This document shows positions 9,285 through 17,604 of a stretch of DNA of 64,000 bases, piece after piece; the stretch's first letter is position 1, and each line of letters starts with the position of its first letter. The notes beneath the pieces were generated by a model. It did no database searches. It was given only the letters and a program-made list of their open reading frames with translations, and was not told the origin of the DNA. The stretch comes from Pseudomonas viridiflava (GTDB lineage: Bacteria > Pseudomonadota > Gammaproteobacteria > Pseudomonadales > Pseudomonadaceae), in assembly GCF_900601905.1 (NCBI RefSeq), contig NZ_UWFA01000416.1, forward strand, positions 248,001 to 312,000, in the 5' to 3' direction. Position numbers and translations under genes: made by a program.

Positions 9285-12281
9285 ATGACCGATTTCACCC
9301 AGGCCGCGGGCCCTGCGACAAAGCTTGAAGCTGCGTTAGCCGAATGTGCGAGTGAGCCGATCCGCGTCCCCGGAGCGATCCAGCCCCATGGCGTAATGCT
9401 CGTGCTCAGTGGCCAGCCCCTGCGTATTGATCAGGTCAGCGCCAACTGCGCCCGAGAACTCGGACTCGACAGCAGTGAGCTGCTGGGCCAACCCCTGTCA
9501 GCGCTGCTCCCCATGGAACAGTCATTGCTCATCGCCCAGGCCTGCACCGGCCCCCATCGACTGGAGAGCGACCCGATCCGTTTGACGATCTGCGGCGCCT
9601 ACTACAGCGCCTCGCTGCATCAAAACGATGACGCACTGATCATTGAGCTGGAGCCTTTCGTCGACACCCCTCAGGATCAGTCGAGGTTGATCACCCGAGT
9701 GATGCGCAACCTGCAAGCGGCCGCAACCCTGGAAACGCTCTTTGATATCAGCGTCCATGAAATCCAGGCACTGACGGGCTACGACCGGGTGATGATTTAC
9801 CGCTTTGAACCTGAGGGCCATGGCAAAGTCGTCGCTCAGGCATTGACCGGCACTCTGCCCAGTTACAGCGGCCTGAACTTCCCGGCTTCGGACATACCCG
9901 CGCAAGCCAGAGAGCTTTATCGGCTGAACTGGATCCGGGTCATTCCGGATGCCACCTACACGCCGGTGCCACTGGTGCCTTTGCTCAGCCCGATCACCGG
10001 GCAAGCCCTGGACCTGGGGTTCTCATCGCTGCGAAGTGTGTCGCCGGTGCACTGCGAATACCTGAAAAACATGGGTGTTCGGTCGTCCATGAGCATCTCG
10101 CTGCTCGACAACGGCCAGTTGTGGGGCCTGATCGCCTGCGGCCATCCCGAAAAACTGCTGGTCTCCCGGGAAATCCGCGACGCCTGTGCGCTGATCGGCC
10201 AACTGCTGTCCGCCAGGATCGTTGCCATCGTCGCGAATCAGATCCAGCGCGAGCGCGAGGACAAACTCAGCCTGCTCGGTGAACTGGCGGTGGCCATGAG
10301 CCGTGCTGACCACGACATTCTTGACGGCCTGGCGAGCAAGCCCGAGCGTCTGCAGTCGCTGACGCTGGCTCAAGGCGCTGCAGTGTTGATCGAGGATCGG
10401 GTGCATCTGTTTGGTGCCTGCCCGACCCAGGAGCAGGTCAGCGCACTGCACCTCTGGATACGCGACGTGGGCATGTCGAATCAGAAGTCACAGCATCAGC
10501 GCGTCGGCCTGCAGGGCCTGGGTATTTATCACACTGACTCGATGCAGCGGGAAAATCCCGCGAGCGCTGAGTTTCGTGATGTCGCCAGCGGCGTCATCGC
10601 GTTCATCCTGCCCAAACCTGTGGTCAACGCGGTGATGTGGTTTCGTCCGCAGCTCACCTCCACCATGAACTGGAGCGGTAACCCCGCGCAGCATCTGAGT
10701 CCCGGCCCGATTGGCTCGGCCAGTCACCGCCTGCACCCCCGGCAGTCCTTCGATGTGTGGCAGGAGCAGGTCACCGGCATCGCCAAACCGTGGTCCAGGG
10801 GCGACCTCTATGCGGCCGAAGACATGCGGCGCTCGGCGCTGGAAAATGACCTGGAGCGCCAGGTGCATCGCGAGCAGGAAGCCGTTCGCCTGCGCGACGA
10901 GCTGGTGGCGGTGGTTTCCCACGACCTGCGCAACCCCATGTCGATCATCATCATGCAGTGCGGCATGATGCAAAAATGGGCCAGCAGCGACACGACCGTT
11001 GAAAACCGCCACATCCAGCGGGCCCTGGGCACCATCGAAAAAGCCACGACCCGGATGAACAGCCTCCTTGAAGACTTGCTTGATACCGCCAAGATAGATG
11101 GCGGGCGCTATCAGCTGTCCTGCCACCCACTGAGCGTCCCGCGCTTTCTGGAGGAAGTCTGCAGCCTGCTCGTCACCCTGACGACTGATAAGAACATCGA
11201 ATTCAATTGCTCGGCGGCTCCGGGGCTGATGGTCAATGCCGATCCGGAGCGTATCTTCCAGGTGCTCTCGAATCTGGTGGGCAACGCCATCAAGTTCACC
11301 CCGGCGGGCGGCCGGATCAGCATTGACGCGATCGCCAACGGGCCCGATGTGTCGATCCATGTTCGCGACACCGGGATCGGCATCGCGGCCGACTATTTGC
11401 CGCACATTTTCAAGCGCTACTGGTCGATCAAGGAAGGCAATCCGGGCGGCAGTGGGCTGGGGCTCTACATCGCCCAGGGCATCGTGGCGGCGCACGGCGG
11501 CCAGCTCCAGGCAACCAGCGAGCCGGGGCATGGCAGCGTGTTCACCTTCAGCCTGCCGGGCTACGCGGGGCCTAATGTGTCCGAGGAAACCACCTTCCTC
11601 AAGCAAAGTGGAACCGTGCAGCGCCTGGCGCAGTCCATTGCCACCAAGCTGGAACGCCAACAGCTGGAAGACCGCGCGGCGCGAACAGCGCTGCTCAATG
11701 AGCTTAACCACCGGGTCAAGAACACCCTGTCGACGGTCCAGGCCATGGCCTCGCTGACGGCAAAGACGACACAGTCTCTGGACACGTTCCGCAAAAGCTT
11801 CGAGGCCCGGCTCTTTGCGCTGAGCCAGGCCCATGATGCTCTGGCGCGGGCCGAGTGGGTGTCTGCCGAACTGATCGAGCTGGTCGAGCTGATCCGCAGA
11901 CCTGAAGGACGCTCAGCCAATGTCACCTTCAAGGGCGACTCGGTCGCCCTTGATCCAAGAATATCTTTGACCCTGGCCATGGTGTTTCACGAACTGATGG
12001 CCAATGCTTTGCAACATGGCGCCCTGCGCGAACCCCACGGGCATGTGACGATCACCTCGTCGCTGAGCCTCGACGAGTCCCCGCACGCGCTGAGAATCGA
12101 CTGGCTGGAGACCGGCAGTGACGCTGTGGACAGCGATAAGGAACAAGGCGTGGGGTTTCGCATGATCCGGCGCAGCATCGAGCGCGAACTCAATGGCAAA
12201 GCTGATGTTCAATTTTCCAGGTCCGGGCTGCTGTGCTCCATGCTCATACCCTGGCATGAACCGACGCAGAACATCTTGTGA
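9285..12281 (+). CDS. bphP: Bacteriophytochrome with two histidine-kinase modules
   Basis: This 998-residue light sensor has the full photosensory core. Cysteine 21 lies in 'ECASEPIRVPGAIQPHG', the biliverdin attachment motif; a PAS-GAF-PHY module follows with 'PASDIPAQARELY' in GAF (about 203-215) and the tongue motif 'PRQSF' in PHY (about 485). A classical kinase comes next: H-box 'VVSHDLRNP' with His546 and ATPase boxes near 'NLVGNAIKF' and 'GGSGLGLY'. A second kinase of the HWE type then ends the protein: 'ELNHRVKNTL' with His809, 'FHELMANALQHG', and the diagnostic W940-L-E942. Most phytochromes carry one transmitter, so this tandem is unusual. No haem oxygenase gene adjoins it. The stop overlaps the response regulator start. 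Confidence 0.92.
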   Translation: MTDFTQAAGPATKLEAALAECASEPIRVPGAIQPHGVMLVLSGQPLRIDQVSANCARELGLDSSELLGQPLSALLPMEQSLLIAQACTGPHRLESDPIRLTICGAYYSASLHQNDDALIIELEPFVDTPQDQSRLITRVMRNLQAAATLETLFDISVHEIQALTGYDRVMIYRFEPEGHGKVVAQALTGTLPSYSGLNFPASDIPAQARELYRLNWIRVIPDATYTPVPLVPLLSPITGQALDLGFSSLRSVSPVHCEYLKNMGVRSSMSISLLDNGQLWGLIACGHPEKLLVSREIRDACALIGQLLSARIVAIVANQIQREREDKLSLLGELAVAMSRADHDILDGLASKPERLQSLTLAQGAAVLIEDRVHLFGACPTQEQVSALHLWIRDVGMSNQKSQHQRVGLQGLGIYHTDSMQRENPASAEFRDVASGVIAFILPKPVVNAVMWFRPQLTSTMNWSGNPAQHLSPGPIGSASHRLHPRQSFDVWQEQVTGIAKPWSRGDLYAAEDMRRSALENDLERQVHREQEAVRLRDELVAVVSHDLRNPMSIIIMQCGMMQKWASSDTTVENRHIQRALGTIEKATTRMNSLLEDLLDTAKIDGGRYQLSCHPLSVPRFLEEVCSLLVTLTTDKNIEFNCSAAPGLMVNADPERIFQVLSNLVGNAIKFTPAGGRISIDAIANGPDVSIHVRDTGIGIAADYLPHIFKRYWSIKEGNPGGSGLGLYIAQGIVAAHGGQLQATSEPGHGSVFTFSLPGYAGPNVSEETTFLKQSGTVQRLAQSIATKLERQQLEDRAARTALLNELNHRVKNTLSTVQAMASLTAKTTQSLDTFRKSFEARLFALSQAHDALARAEWVSAELIELVELIRRPEGRSANVTFKGDSVALDPRISLTLAMVFHELMANALQHGALREPHGHVTITSSLSLDESPHALRIDWLETGSDAVDSDKEQGVGFRMIRRSIERELNGKADVQFSRSGLLCSMLIPWHEPTQNIL

Positions 12282-12661
12282 ATGCTGCGTCGCAAGTACC
12301 AGACGCAGCCGTGCAGGTGTTCATCGTCGAAGACGAAACCCTGCTGGCGATGCTGATCGAGGACATGCTTGAAGACCTGGGCTACCTGACGGTCTTTCAT
12401 GCCAGCAGGCTTGATGCCGGGTTGCAGTTCGCGCTCAGCGGCGACTATGACCTGGCGATTCTGGACATCAATATCATCGGCGGCACCTCGTTTCCGATAG
12501 CCGAGGCTATTGCAGCGCGGGGTATCCCGTTTATCTTCTGTTCCGGTTACGGTCGCCTGGGCATTCCCGAGGCGTGGGGGCACACACACTGCGTCGCCAA
12601 ACCCTTCAGCGCCCAACAGCTGGAAGACGCATTGAGCTCCCTCAATGCGTCCCGTAGCTAA
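12278..12661 (+). CDS. Single-domain response regulator paired with the phytochrome
   Basis: This 127-residue CheY-like receiver has the acidic pocket 'VEDE' (17-20), phospho-acceptor Asp63 in 'ILDIN', Ser89 in 'FCSGYG' and Lys108 in 'AKPF'. The 'FIFCSGYG' signature is common in receivers that work with HWE kinases. There is no output domain, so it should act by protein contact or as a phosphate shuttle. It starts inside the stop of the phytochrome gene (ATGA overlap), which suggests coupled translation and a cognate pair. Confidence 0.9.
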   Translation: MNAASQVPDAAVQVFIVEDETLLAMLIEDMLEDLGYLTVFHASRLDAGLQFALSGDYDLAILDINIIGGTSFPIAEAIAARGIPFIFCSGYGRLGIPEAWGHTHCVAKPFSAQQLEDALSSLNASRS

Positions 12662-12775
12662 TACCAATTGTCGCGTCAGTTGCTTGGATCATTTGCCCGC
12701 GAATTCTTTGGCTCTGTCTGCATCAGGTGTTGCGTTTTGCAGGAGTGTGCCCGTCTTGGGCAGCAAACTGTGGAC

Positions 12776-12863
12776 GGGTGGGAGCGGTGCTTGCCCGCGA
12801 TGCAGGCGCACTGGTTTGTCAGTTAAATGACTACAACCCTATCGCGGGCAAGCAAGGCACCAC
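12776..12863. repeat. REP-type inverted pair
   Basis: GGGTGGGAGCGGTGCTTGCC (12776-12795) and ATCGCGGGCAAGCAAGGCAC (12841-12860) are inverted relatives with the core GCTTGCCCGCGAT. They fill the convergent gap between the response regulator and ior genes and may end both transcripts. Confidence 0.7.
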
Positions 12864-12883
12864 TACTGCGCGCCCTCAACTGA

Positions 12884-15800
12884 TCAAACGGCCACCTCAA
12901 ACAGCTTCGGCAACTCCACCTCCCCCGTGACCAGGCTGTGGCGCAGACGCTCTGCGTGCAGGCTGGCGGCCTTCATGGCGGCTTCCTTGACGTGGCCATA
13001 GCCGCGAATCTTCTCCGGCAGGCGCGCCAGTTCGAGGGCGGTATGGCGATTGACTGCATTGAGGTTGAGCAGGATCAGCTCGATGTCTGTCACGTAGGTC
13101 TCGATCAGCGCCCGCTCCTGCTGACGCTCAAGGCTGCGACCGAACGGATCCAGCACCGTACCGCGCAAGAACTTGAACCTGGCCAGCACACCAAACGCAC
13201 CAAGCATCCACGGGCCGAAGCTGCGCTTGCGGGGCACGTCTGTCTGTTTGTCGCGTTTAGCCAGCCAGGACGGTGCCAGATGGAACTCGATCCGGTAGTC
13301 ACCTTCGAACTGCGCCTGTAGCTGCCGAGTGAAATCGCCGTTGCTGTACAGACGCGCCACTTCGTACTCGTCCTTGTAGGCCAGCAGCTTGAAGTAGTTG
13401 AAGGCTACCGCTTCAGTCAGCACCGGGAGCTGGCCGGGGAACAACCTGGCTTCGGTGTGCCGGACCTTTTCCACCAGGCGTACATAACGCTCGGCGTAGG
13501 CTGCGCTCTGATAATCGGTCAGTGCCTCGACATTCGCCTTGATCCGCTGCACCTGGTCCAACACTTGCGGCTGCGCTGCCTGAGTTTCCGGATGGGCGGC
13601 CAATTTGACTGCGGCCAGATCATGAGCCGCACGACGCCCCCACAGGAACGCTTGCTGGTTGAGGTTGACCGCCACGCCGTTCAATTCAATGGCCTTCTCG
13701 ATGGCCGCCGAGCTGAGCGGGATGAAACCCAACTGGAAGGCATAGCCGAGCATGAACAGATTGCTGGCGATGGTATCGCCCAGCAGCCGGGTGGCCAGGT
13801 CGGTAGCCTCGATGAAGTGGGTTTTCTCAGCGCCCACTGCATCGCGAATGGTTTGTTTCATCGCTTCTGCGGGAAACTCGGCATCCGGATTACGGGTGAA
13901 CTCGGCAGTCGGGGTTTGCTGGCTGTTGACCACAGCATGGGAAAAAGTCGGATTCAGTTTGGCGATGGCATCTGGCCCGGCTGCCACCAGCAAATCGCAG
14001 CCCAGCAGCAAGTGCGCCTCACCGGCGGCAATGCGCACGGCGAACAGATCCTGCTGCCTTGCGGCAATGCGAATATGGCTGACCACCGGACCGAATTTCT
14101 GCGCCAGCCCGGCCTGATCCAGCACGCTGCAGCCCTTGCCCTCCAGATTGGCGGCATAGCCCAGCATCGCGCCCACCGTGGTCACGCCGGTCCCACCGAC
14201 ACCCGGCAGCAGTATGTTGAAAGGCTTGTCCAGGCTCGGCAGTGAAGGCTCCGGCAGTTGCACGAAGGCACTGACCTGAGTGGGCAGGCTTGGTTTGCGC
14301 AATGTGCCGCCGTGGACGGTGACAAAGCTCGGGCAGAAACCTTCCACGCAACTGAAGTCCTTGTTGCAGGCGTTCTGGTCGATCTCGCGCTTGCGTCCCT
14401 GGGCGGTTTCTTTGGGCAGCACTGACAGGCAACCGGACTTGACCCCGCAATCGCCGCAGCCTTCGCAGACCGCCGGGTTGATCAGCACGCGCTTGTCCAG
14501 ATCAGCCATCTTGCCGCGTTTGCGCCGACGGCGTTTCTCGGTGGCACAGGTCTGGTCATAAATGATCACCGAGACGCCTTTGAACTCACGTAATTCGCGC
14601 TGCACGCTGTCCAGATCACGGCGATGGTGGAAACTGGTGATCGGCGCAAAGGCTTCCCGGCTCGGGTACTTGTCCGGCTCATCGGAGACCAGCGCGATAC
14701 GCTGAACACCCTCGTTGAACACCTGACGGCTGAGCTGATCGACCCGCAGCACGCCATCAATCGGCTGCCCACCGGTCATGGCCACCGCGTCGTTGTAAAG
14801 AATCTTGTAGGTGATGTTGACGCCAGACGCGACTGCGGCCCTCAGCGCCAGATGCCCGGAATGGAAGTAGGTGCCATCGCCCAGGTTCTGGAACACGTGC
14901 GGCGTTTCGGTAAACGGCGCCTGACCGATCCAGGTCACGCCCTCGCCGCCCATTTGAGTGAAGGTCTCGGTGGCTCGATCCATCCAGATGGTCATGTAAT
15001 GGCAGCCGATACCGGCCAGTGCCCGGCTCCCTTCAGGCACGCGAGTGGAGGTGTTGTGCGGGCAACCTGAACAGAAATGGGGGGTGCGCTGCGTGTTGAA
15101 CAGCGGCGCCTGCAGGGCCTGTTCTTTCTCCGCCAGAAACTGCAGACGCGCCTCGATCTGCGCACTGCTGTAGAACGGAGCCAGACGCCTGGCGATAACC
15201 CGGGCGATCATCGCCGGCGTCAATTCAGCCAGGTTCGGCAGCAGTGAACGACCTTGCTCGTCAAACTCACCGACCACCACAGGGCGGCGGTCCACGGGCC
15301 AGTTGTAAAGCTGGCCCGTGAGCTGGTCTTCGATCACGCTGCGTTTTTCTTCGACCACCAGGATTTCGTCCAGCCCCTGGGCGAAGTCATGCACCGAGAC
15401 CGGCTCCAGCGGCCAGCTCATGCCAACTTTAAGCACGCGTATGCCCACTTGGGCGCACAATTGCTCGTCAATGCCCAGTTCTTCAAGCGCCTGACGCACA
15501 TCGAGATAGGATTTGCCGGTGGTGACAATCCCCAGACGCGGCTGTGGCGAGTCGACGACCACCTGATTGAGCTTGTTGGCACGGGCAAACGCCCGGGCCG
15601 CGTAAATCTTGTAGGTGTTCAGACGCGCTTCCTGAGCCAGGGGCGGATCCGGCCAGCGAATGTGCAACCCGCCTTCGGGAATCTGAAAATCGTCAGGGAT
15701 CCGGGTAACCACGCGCAGCGGGTCGACTTCGACCACCGCGGAGGAATCGACGTTTTCGGCAATGGTTTTCATCGCGACCCAGCAACCGCTGTAGCGCGAA

Positions 15801-16366
15801 AGCTCCCAACCGATGATGCCGTAATCGAGGATTTCCTGAACGTTGCTCGGGTTGAGCACCGGGATCATCGAAGCAATGAATGCGTGTTCGCTCTGATGGG
15901 CAATGGTCGACGACTTGCAACCGTGGTCGTCCCCGGCCAGGACCAGTACACCACCGTGCTCGGCGACGCCTGCGGAGTTGGCGTGCTTGAACACATCGCC
16001 ACAGCGATCTACCCCTGGGCCTTTGCCATACCAGAGCGCAAACACGCCGTCGTATTTACCCTCGGGAAACAGATTGACCTGCTGGCTGCCCCACACCGCC
16101 GTTGCCGCCAATTCCTCGTTGACCCCAGGCTGGAAGTGGATGGCATTCTGCTTCAGGTAATCTTTGGCGTCCCACAGGCTCTTGTCCAGGTTGCCCAGTG
16201 GCGAACCACGATAGCCGGAGATGAAGCCAGCCGTGTTCAACCCCCGCGCTTCGTCCCGCTGCTTTTGCAGCATCGGCAGGCGGGTCAGGGCCTGAGTTCC
16301 GGTGAGGTACAGGTTTCCAGTTGCCAGGCGGTACTTATCGTCAAGACGAATATCGGCCAAAGACAT
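12884..16366 (-). CDS. Indolepyruvate ferredoxin oxidoreductase, fused alpha/beta subunits
   Basis: This 1160-residue enzyme oxidatively decarboxylates arylpyruvates (and probably branched-chain 2-oxo acids) to acyl-CoA with ferredoxin as acceptor. It carries the pyruvate-ferredoxin-oxidoreductase-like N-terminal part, a TPP-binding region near residues 452-560 ('GIGCHYMT', 'TWIGQAPF'), a cysteine-rich iron-sulfur stretch at about 631-690 ('CEGCGDCGVKSGC', 'CNKDFSCVEGFC') and a gamma-type domain from about 715 ('GVGGTGVTTVGAML'). In archaea the parts are separate IorA and IorB; the bacterial fused form has this length. A divergent Lrp-type gene probably controls it. Confidence 0.9.
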   Translation of the reverse strand: MSLADIRLDDKYRLATGNLYLTGTQALTRLPMLQKQRDEARGLNTAGFISGYRGSPLGNLDKSLWDAKDYLKQNAIHFQPGVNEELAATAVWGSQQVNLFPEGKYDGVFALWYGKGPGVDRCGDVFKHANSAGVAEHGGVLVLAGDDHGCKSSTIAHQSEHAFIASMIPVLNPSNVQEILDYGIIGWELSRYSGCWVAMKTIAENVDSSAVVEVDPLRVVTRIPDDFQIPEGGLHIRWPDPPLAQEARLNTYKIYAARAFARANKLNQVVVDSPQPRLGIVTTGKSYLDVRQALEELGIDEQLCAQVGIRVLKVGMSWPLEPVSVHDFAQGLDEILVVEEKRSVIEDQLTGQLYNWPVDRRPVVVGEFDEQGRSLLPNLAELTPAMIARVIARRLAPFYSSAQIEARLQFLAEKEQALQAPLFNTQRTPHFCSGCPHNTSTRVPEGSRALAGIGCHYMTIWMDRATETFTQMGGEGVTWIGQAPFTETPHVFQNLGDGTYFHSGHLALRAAVASGVNITYKILYNDAVAMTGGQPIDGVLRVDQLSRQVFNEGVQRIALVSDEPDKYPSREAFAPITSFHHRRDLDSVQRELREFKGVSVIIYDQTCATEKRRRRKRGKMADLDKRVLINPAVCEGCGDCGVKSGCLSVLPKETAQGRKREIDQNACNKDFSCVEGFCPSFVTVHGGTLRKPSLPTQVSAFVQLPEPSLPSLDKPFNILLPGVGGTGVTTVGAMLGYAANLEGKGCSVLDQAGLAQKFGPVVSHIRIAARQQDLFAVRIAAGEAHLLLGCDLLVAAGPDAIAKLNPTFSHAVVNSQQTPTAEFTRNPDAEFPAEAMKQTIRDAVGAEKTHFIEATDLATRLLGDTIASNLFMLGYAFQLGFIPLSSAAIEKAIELNGVAVNLNQQAFLWGRRAAHDLAAVKLAAHPETQAAQPQVLDQVQRIKANVEALTDYQSAAYAERYVRLVEKVRHTEARLFPGQLPVLTEAVAFNYFKLLAYKDEYEVARLYSNGDFTRQLQAQFEGDYRIEFHLAPSWLAKRDKQTDVPRKRSFGPWMLGAFGVLARFKFLRGTVLDPFGRSLERQQERALIETYVTDIELILLNLNAVNRHTALELARLPEKIRGYGHVKEAAMKAASLHAERLRHSLVTGEVELPKLFEVAV

Positions 16367-16385
16367 TCAGGCGCGCTCCCTTTTA

Positions 16386-16413
16386 TTTTTATGAGCTTGT
16401 ATTTTTATGAGCT
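16386..16413. repeat. Direct repeat in the ior/lrp divergent promoter region
   Basis: TTTTTATGAGCT occurs at 16386-16397 and again at 16402-16413, a 16-base period. The region 16367-16599 is AT-rich compared with its surroundings and lies between divergent genes. The repeats may be regulator binding sites; this is inference. Confidence 0.45.
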
Positions 16414-16599
16414 GGTTTGATCACTTTAGTGCAGCTAATCCGGGTCGTGCCCTGCACGTCCGGCGCGCCGACCGGTTCCACTCGGCGCTCACAGGCAAAA
16501 TACTGCCTGTAGCAATGGGGCTTTTTCTTTCTAAATGGGCAGGAATCTGCTGATATTGCGCATGTTCGTTTCAATAAATATAAAAATAAGGGTCAATTC

Positions 16600-17067
16600 A
16601 TGCAGATTAAATTAAGCCCCATCGATCGCCGCATCCTGCGTCTGCTGCAGCACGACGCCGACCTTTCCGCTGCAGAAATTGCCGAGCGGGTCGAGCTGTC
16701 GCAATCACCCTGCTGGCGGCGTATCAACCGTCTTCAGGAAGAAGGCTTTATCGAGCGCAAAGTCGCCCTGCTCAATCCGCAAAAACTCGGCCTGACCATG
16801 ACGGTGTTTGTCGATGTGAAATTATCGGGGCACGGCAGGCGCTATCTGGCCGAATTCGAAGAGGCGATTACCGGATATCCGCAGGTCCTGGAGTGCTACA
16901 CCATGGCCGGTGACATGGATTTCCTGCTCAAAGTGGTAGCGCAGGATATCGCCAGTTATGAGCGTTTCCTCAGGGATCACCTGCTGCAGCAACCTCACGT
17001 GCAGGAGGCCCATTCCAACATTGCCATGAGCGAAGTGAAACGCACGACAGAGCTGCCGCTGGACTGA
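16600..17067 (+). CDS. Lrp/AsnC-family transcriptional regulator
   Basis: This 155-residue protein has an N-terminal helix-turn-helix ('LSAAEIAERVELSQSPCWRRINRLQEEGFI', about residues 23-52) and a C-terminal RAM ligand-binding domain (about 65-150, 'VLECYTMAGDMDFLLKVVAQD'). AAGGGTC precedes the ATG. It is divergent from the ior gene, the usual place for the regulator of that gene, and probably senses an amino acid or oxo acid. Confidence 0.92.
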   Translation: MQIKLSPIDRRILRLLQHDADLSAAEIAERVELSQSPCWRRINRLQEEGFIERKVALLNPQKLGLTMTVFVDVKLSGHGRRYLAEFEEAITGYPQVLECYTMAGDMDFLLKVVAQDIASYERFLRDHLLQQPHVQEAHSNIAMSEVKRTTELPLD

Positions 17068-17128
17068 AGACTGTCGGACAGACGTCAGGCGGCAGCAGAA
17101 ATATTTTCAATGGGGGCGATAAAAAGCT

Positions 17129-17156
17129 TTGACTTGCAAATGATAATGATTATTAT
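17129..17156 (+). promoter_or_regulatory. Sigma-70 promoter of prrF
   Basis: TTGACT (17129-17134) and TATTAT (17151-17156) are separated by 16 bases and predict a start near 17164. The -10 element lies inside the Fur box, so Fe-Fur would block it directly. Confidence 0.8.
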
Positions 17157-17160
17157 TGCA
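17142..17160. promoter_or_regulatory. Fur box of prrF
   Basis: GATAATGATTATTATTGCA matches the 19-base Fur consensus at about 14 positions, including the whole first half site. It overlaps the prrF -10 element. Confidence 0.85.
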
Positions 17161-17163
17161 AGC

Positions 17164-17274
17164 AACTGGCCGCAAGGTCAGTTGGATAACTCAGAAGTCT
17201 TAGGTCGGCTTCTGGATTATCTCCTCATCAGGCTAATCACGGTTTTTGACCCGGATTTTTTCCGGGTCTTTTTT
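17164..17274 (+). ncRNA. prrF: PrrF iron-responsive small RNA
   Basis: This RNA of about 110 bases has the PrrF layout: a 5' hairpin (AACTGGCC GCAA GGTCAGTT, 17164-17183), an unpaired seed region containing the conserved CTCCTCATCAGGCTAATCAC (17221-17240) and a terminator hairpin. PrrF RNAs are made when Fur is inactive and base-pair with mRNAs for non-essential iron proteins such as superoxide dismutase and TCA enzymes. One copy is seen here; the second genomic copy, usual in Pseudomonas, is not nearby. The overlapping 119-codon frame (17110-17469) is an artefact. Confidence 0.92.
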
Positions 17275-17276
17275 TT
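17248..17276 (+). terminator. Rho-independent terminator of prrF
   Basis: GACCCGGA (17248-17255) pairs with TCCGGGTC (17261-17268) and is followed by eight T. Confidence 0.93.
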
Positions 17277-17484
17277 CTGGTCTTTTCTGGTGTCGTCAGA
17301 TCTTTGCGATCTTTTTTTCGGTTCGGTCAGGGTGTTGCAGGGTGCTGCGTTCTTCAGGCTAATGAAGACTTGTCATGTTGCGATGGTGCGGATCATAGCA
17401 AAAAGATCGCTAGGTGGACCTGGGCAAATCACTTTTATGGACCGTAAGCAGCAGATAATCCATAAATGATTCTGCCTGTCACTT

Positions 17485-17503
17485 GAGAACAAATCTCATT
17501 TTA
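17485..17503. promoter_or_regulatory. Putative second Fur box
   Basis: GAGAACAAATCTCATTTTA resembles the GAGAA-type Fur sites common before Pseudomonas ECF sigma genes. It lies about 100 bases ahead of the sigma-4/FecR fusion gene. The rest of 17277-17574 shows no gene. Confidence 0.5.
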
Positions 17504-17574
17504 AAGTGTCTGCTGCTACGCTCGGCTGTACGTCACGGATGACGACTCTCTTTCACTGTTCAAGGACGGCAATC

Positions 17575-17604
17575 ATGCAAGACCTGCGAGGCAATCGATC
17601 ATGA
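17575..17604 (+). CDS. Possible 9-residue leader peptide
   Basis: An ATG at 17575 with a good ribosome site (AAGGACGG, seven bases away) opens a nine-codon frame, MQDLRGNRS, whose stop overlaps the ATG of the next gene (ATGA at 17601-17604). The downstream start has only a weak site, so translational coupling is plausible. It is too short for homology to help. Confidence 0.35.
   Translation: MQDLRGNRS

Noticed and set aside
10488..11834. 448-codon minus-strand frame within the phytochrome gene
   Set aside because: Antisense shadow of the kinase domains.
15254..16420. 388-codon plus-strand frame opposite the ior gene
   Set aside because: Antisense shadow of a well-conserved enzyme.
17110..17469. 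119-codon frame over prrF
   Set aside because: It runs through the Fur box, PrrF and its T-run terminator, giving a phenylalanine-rich nonsense sequence.
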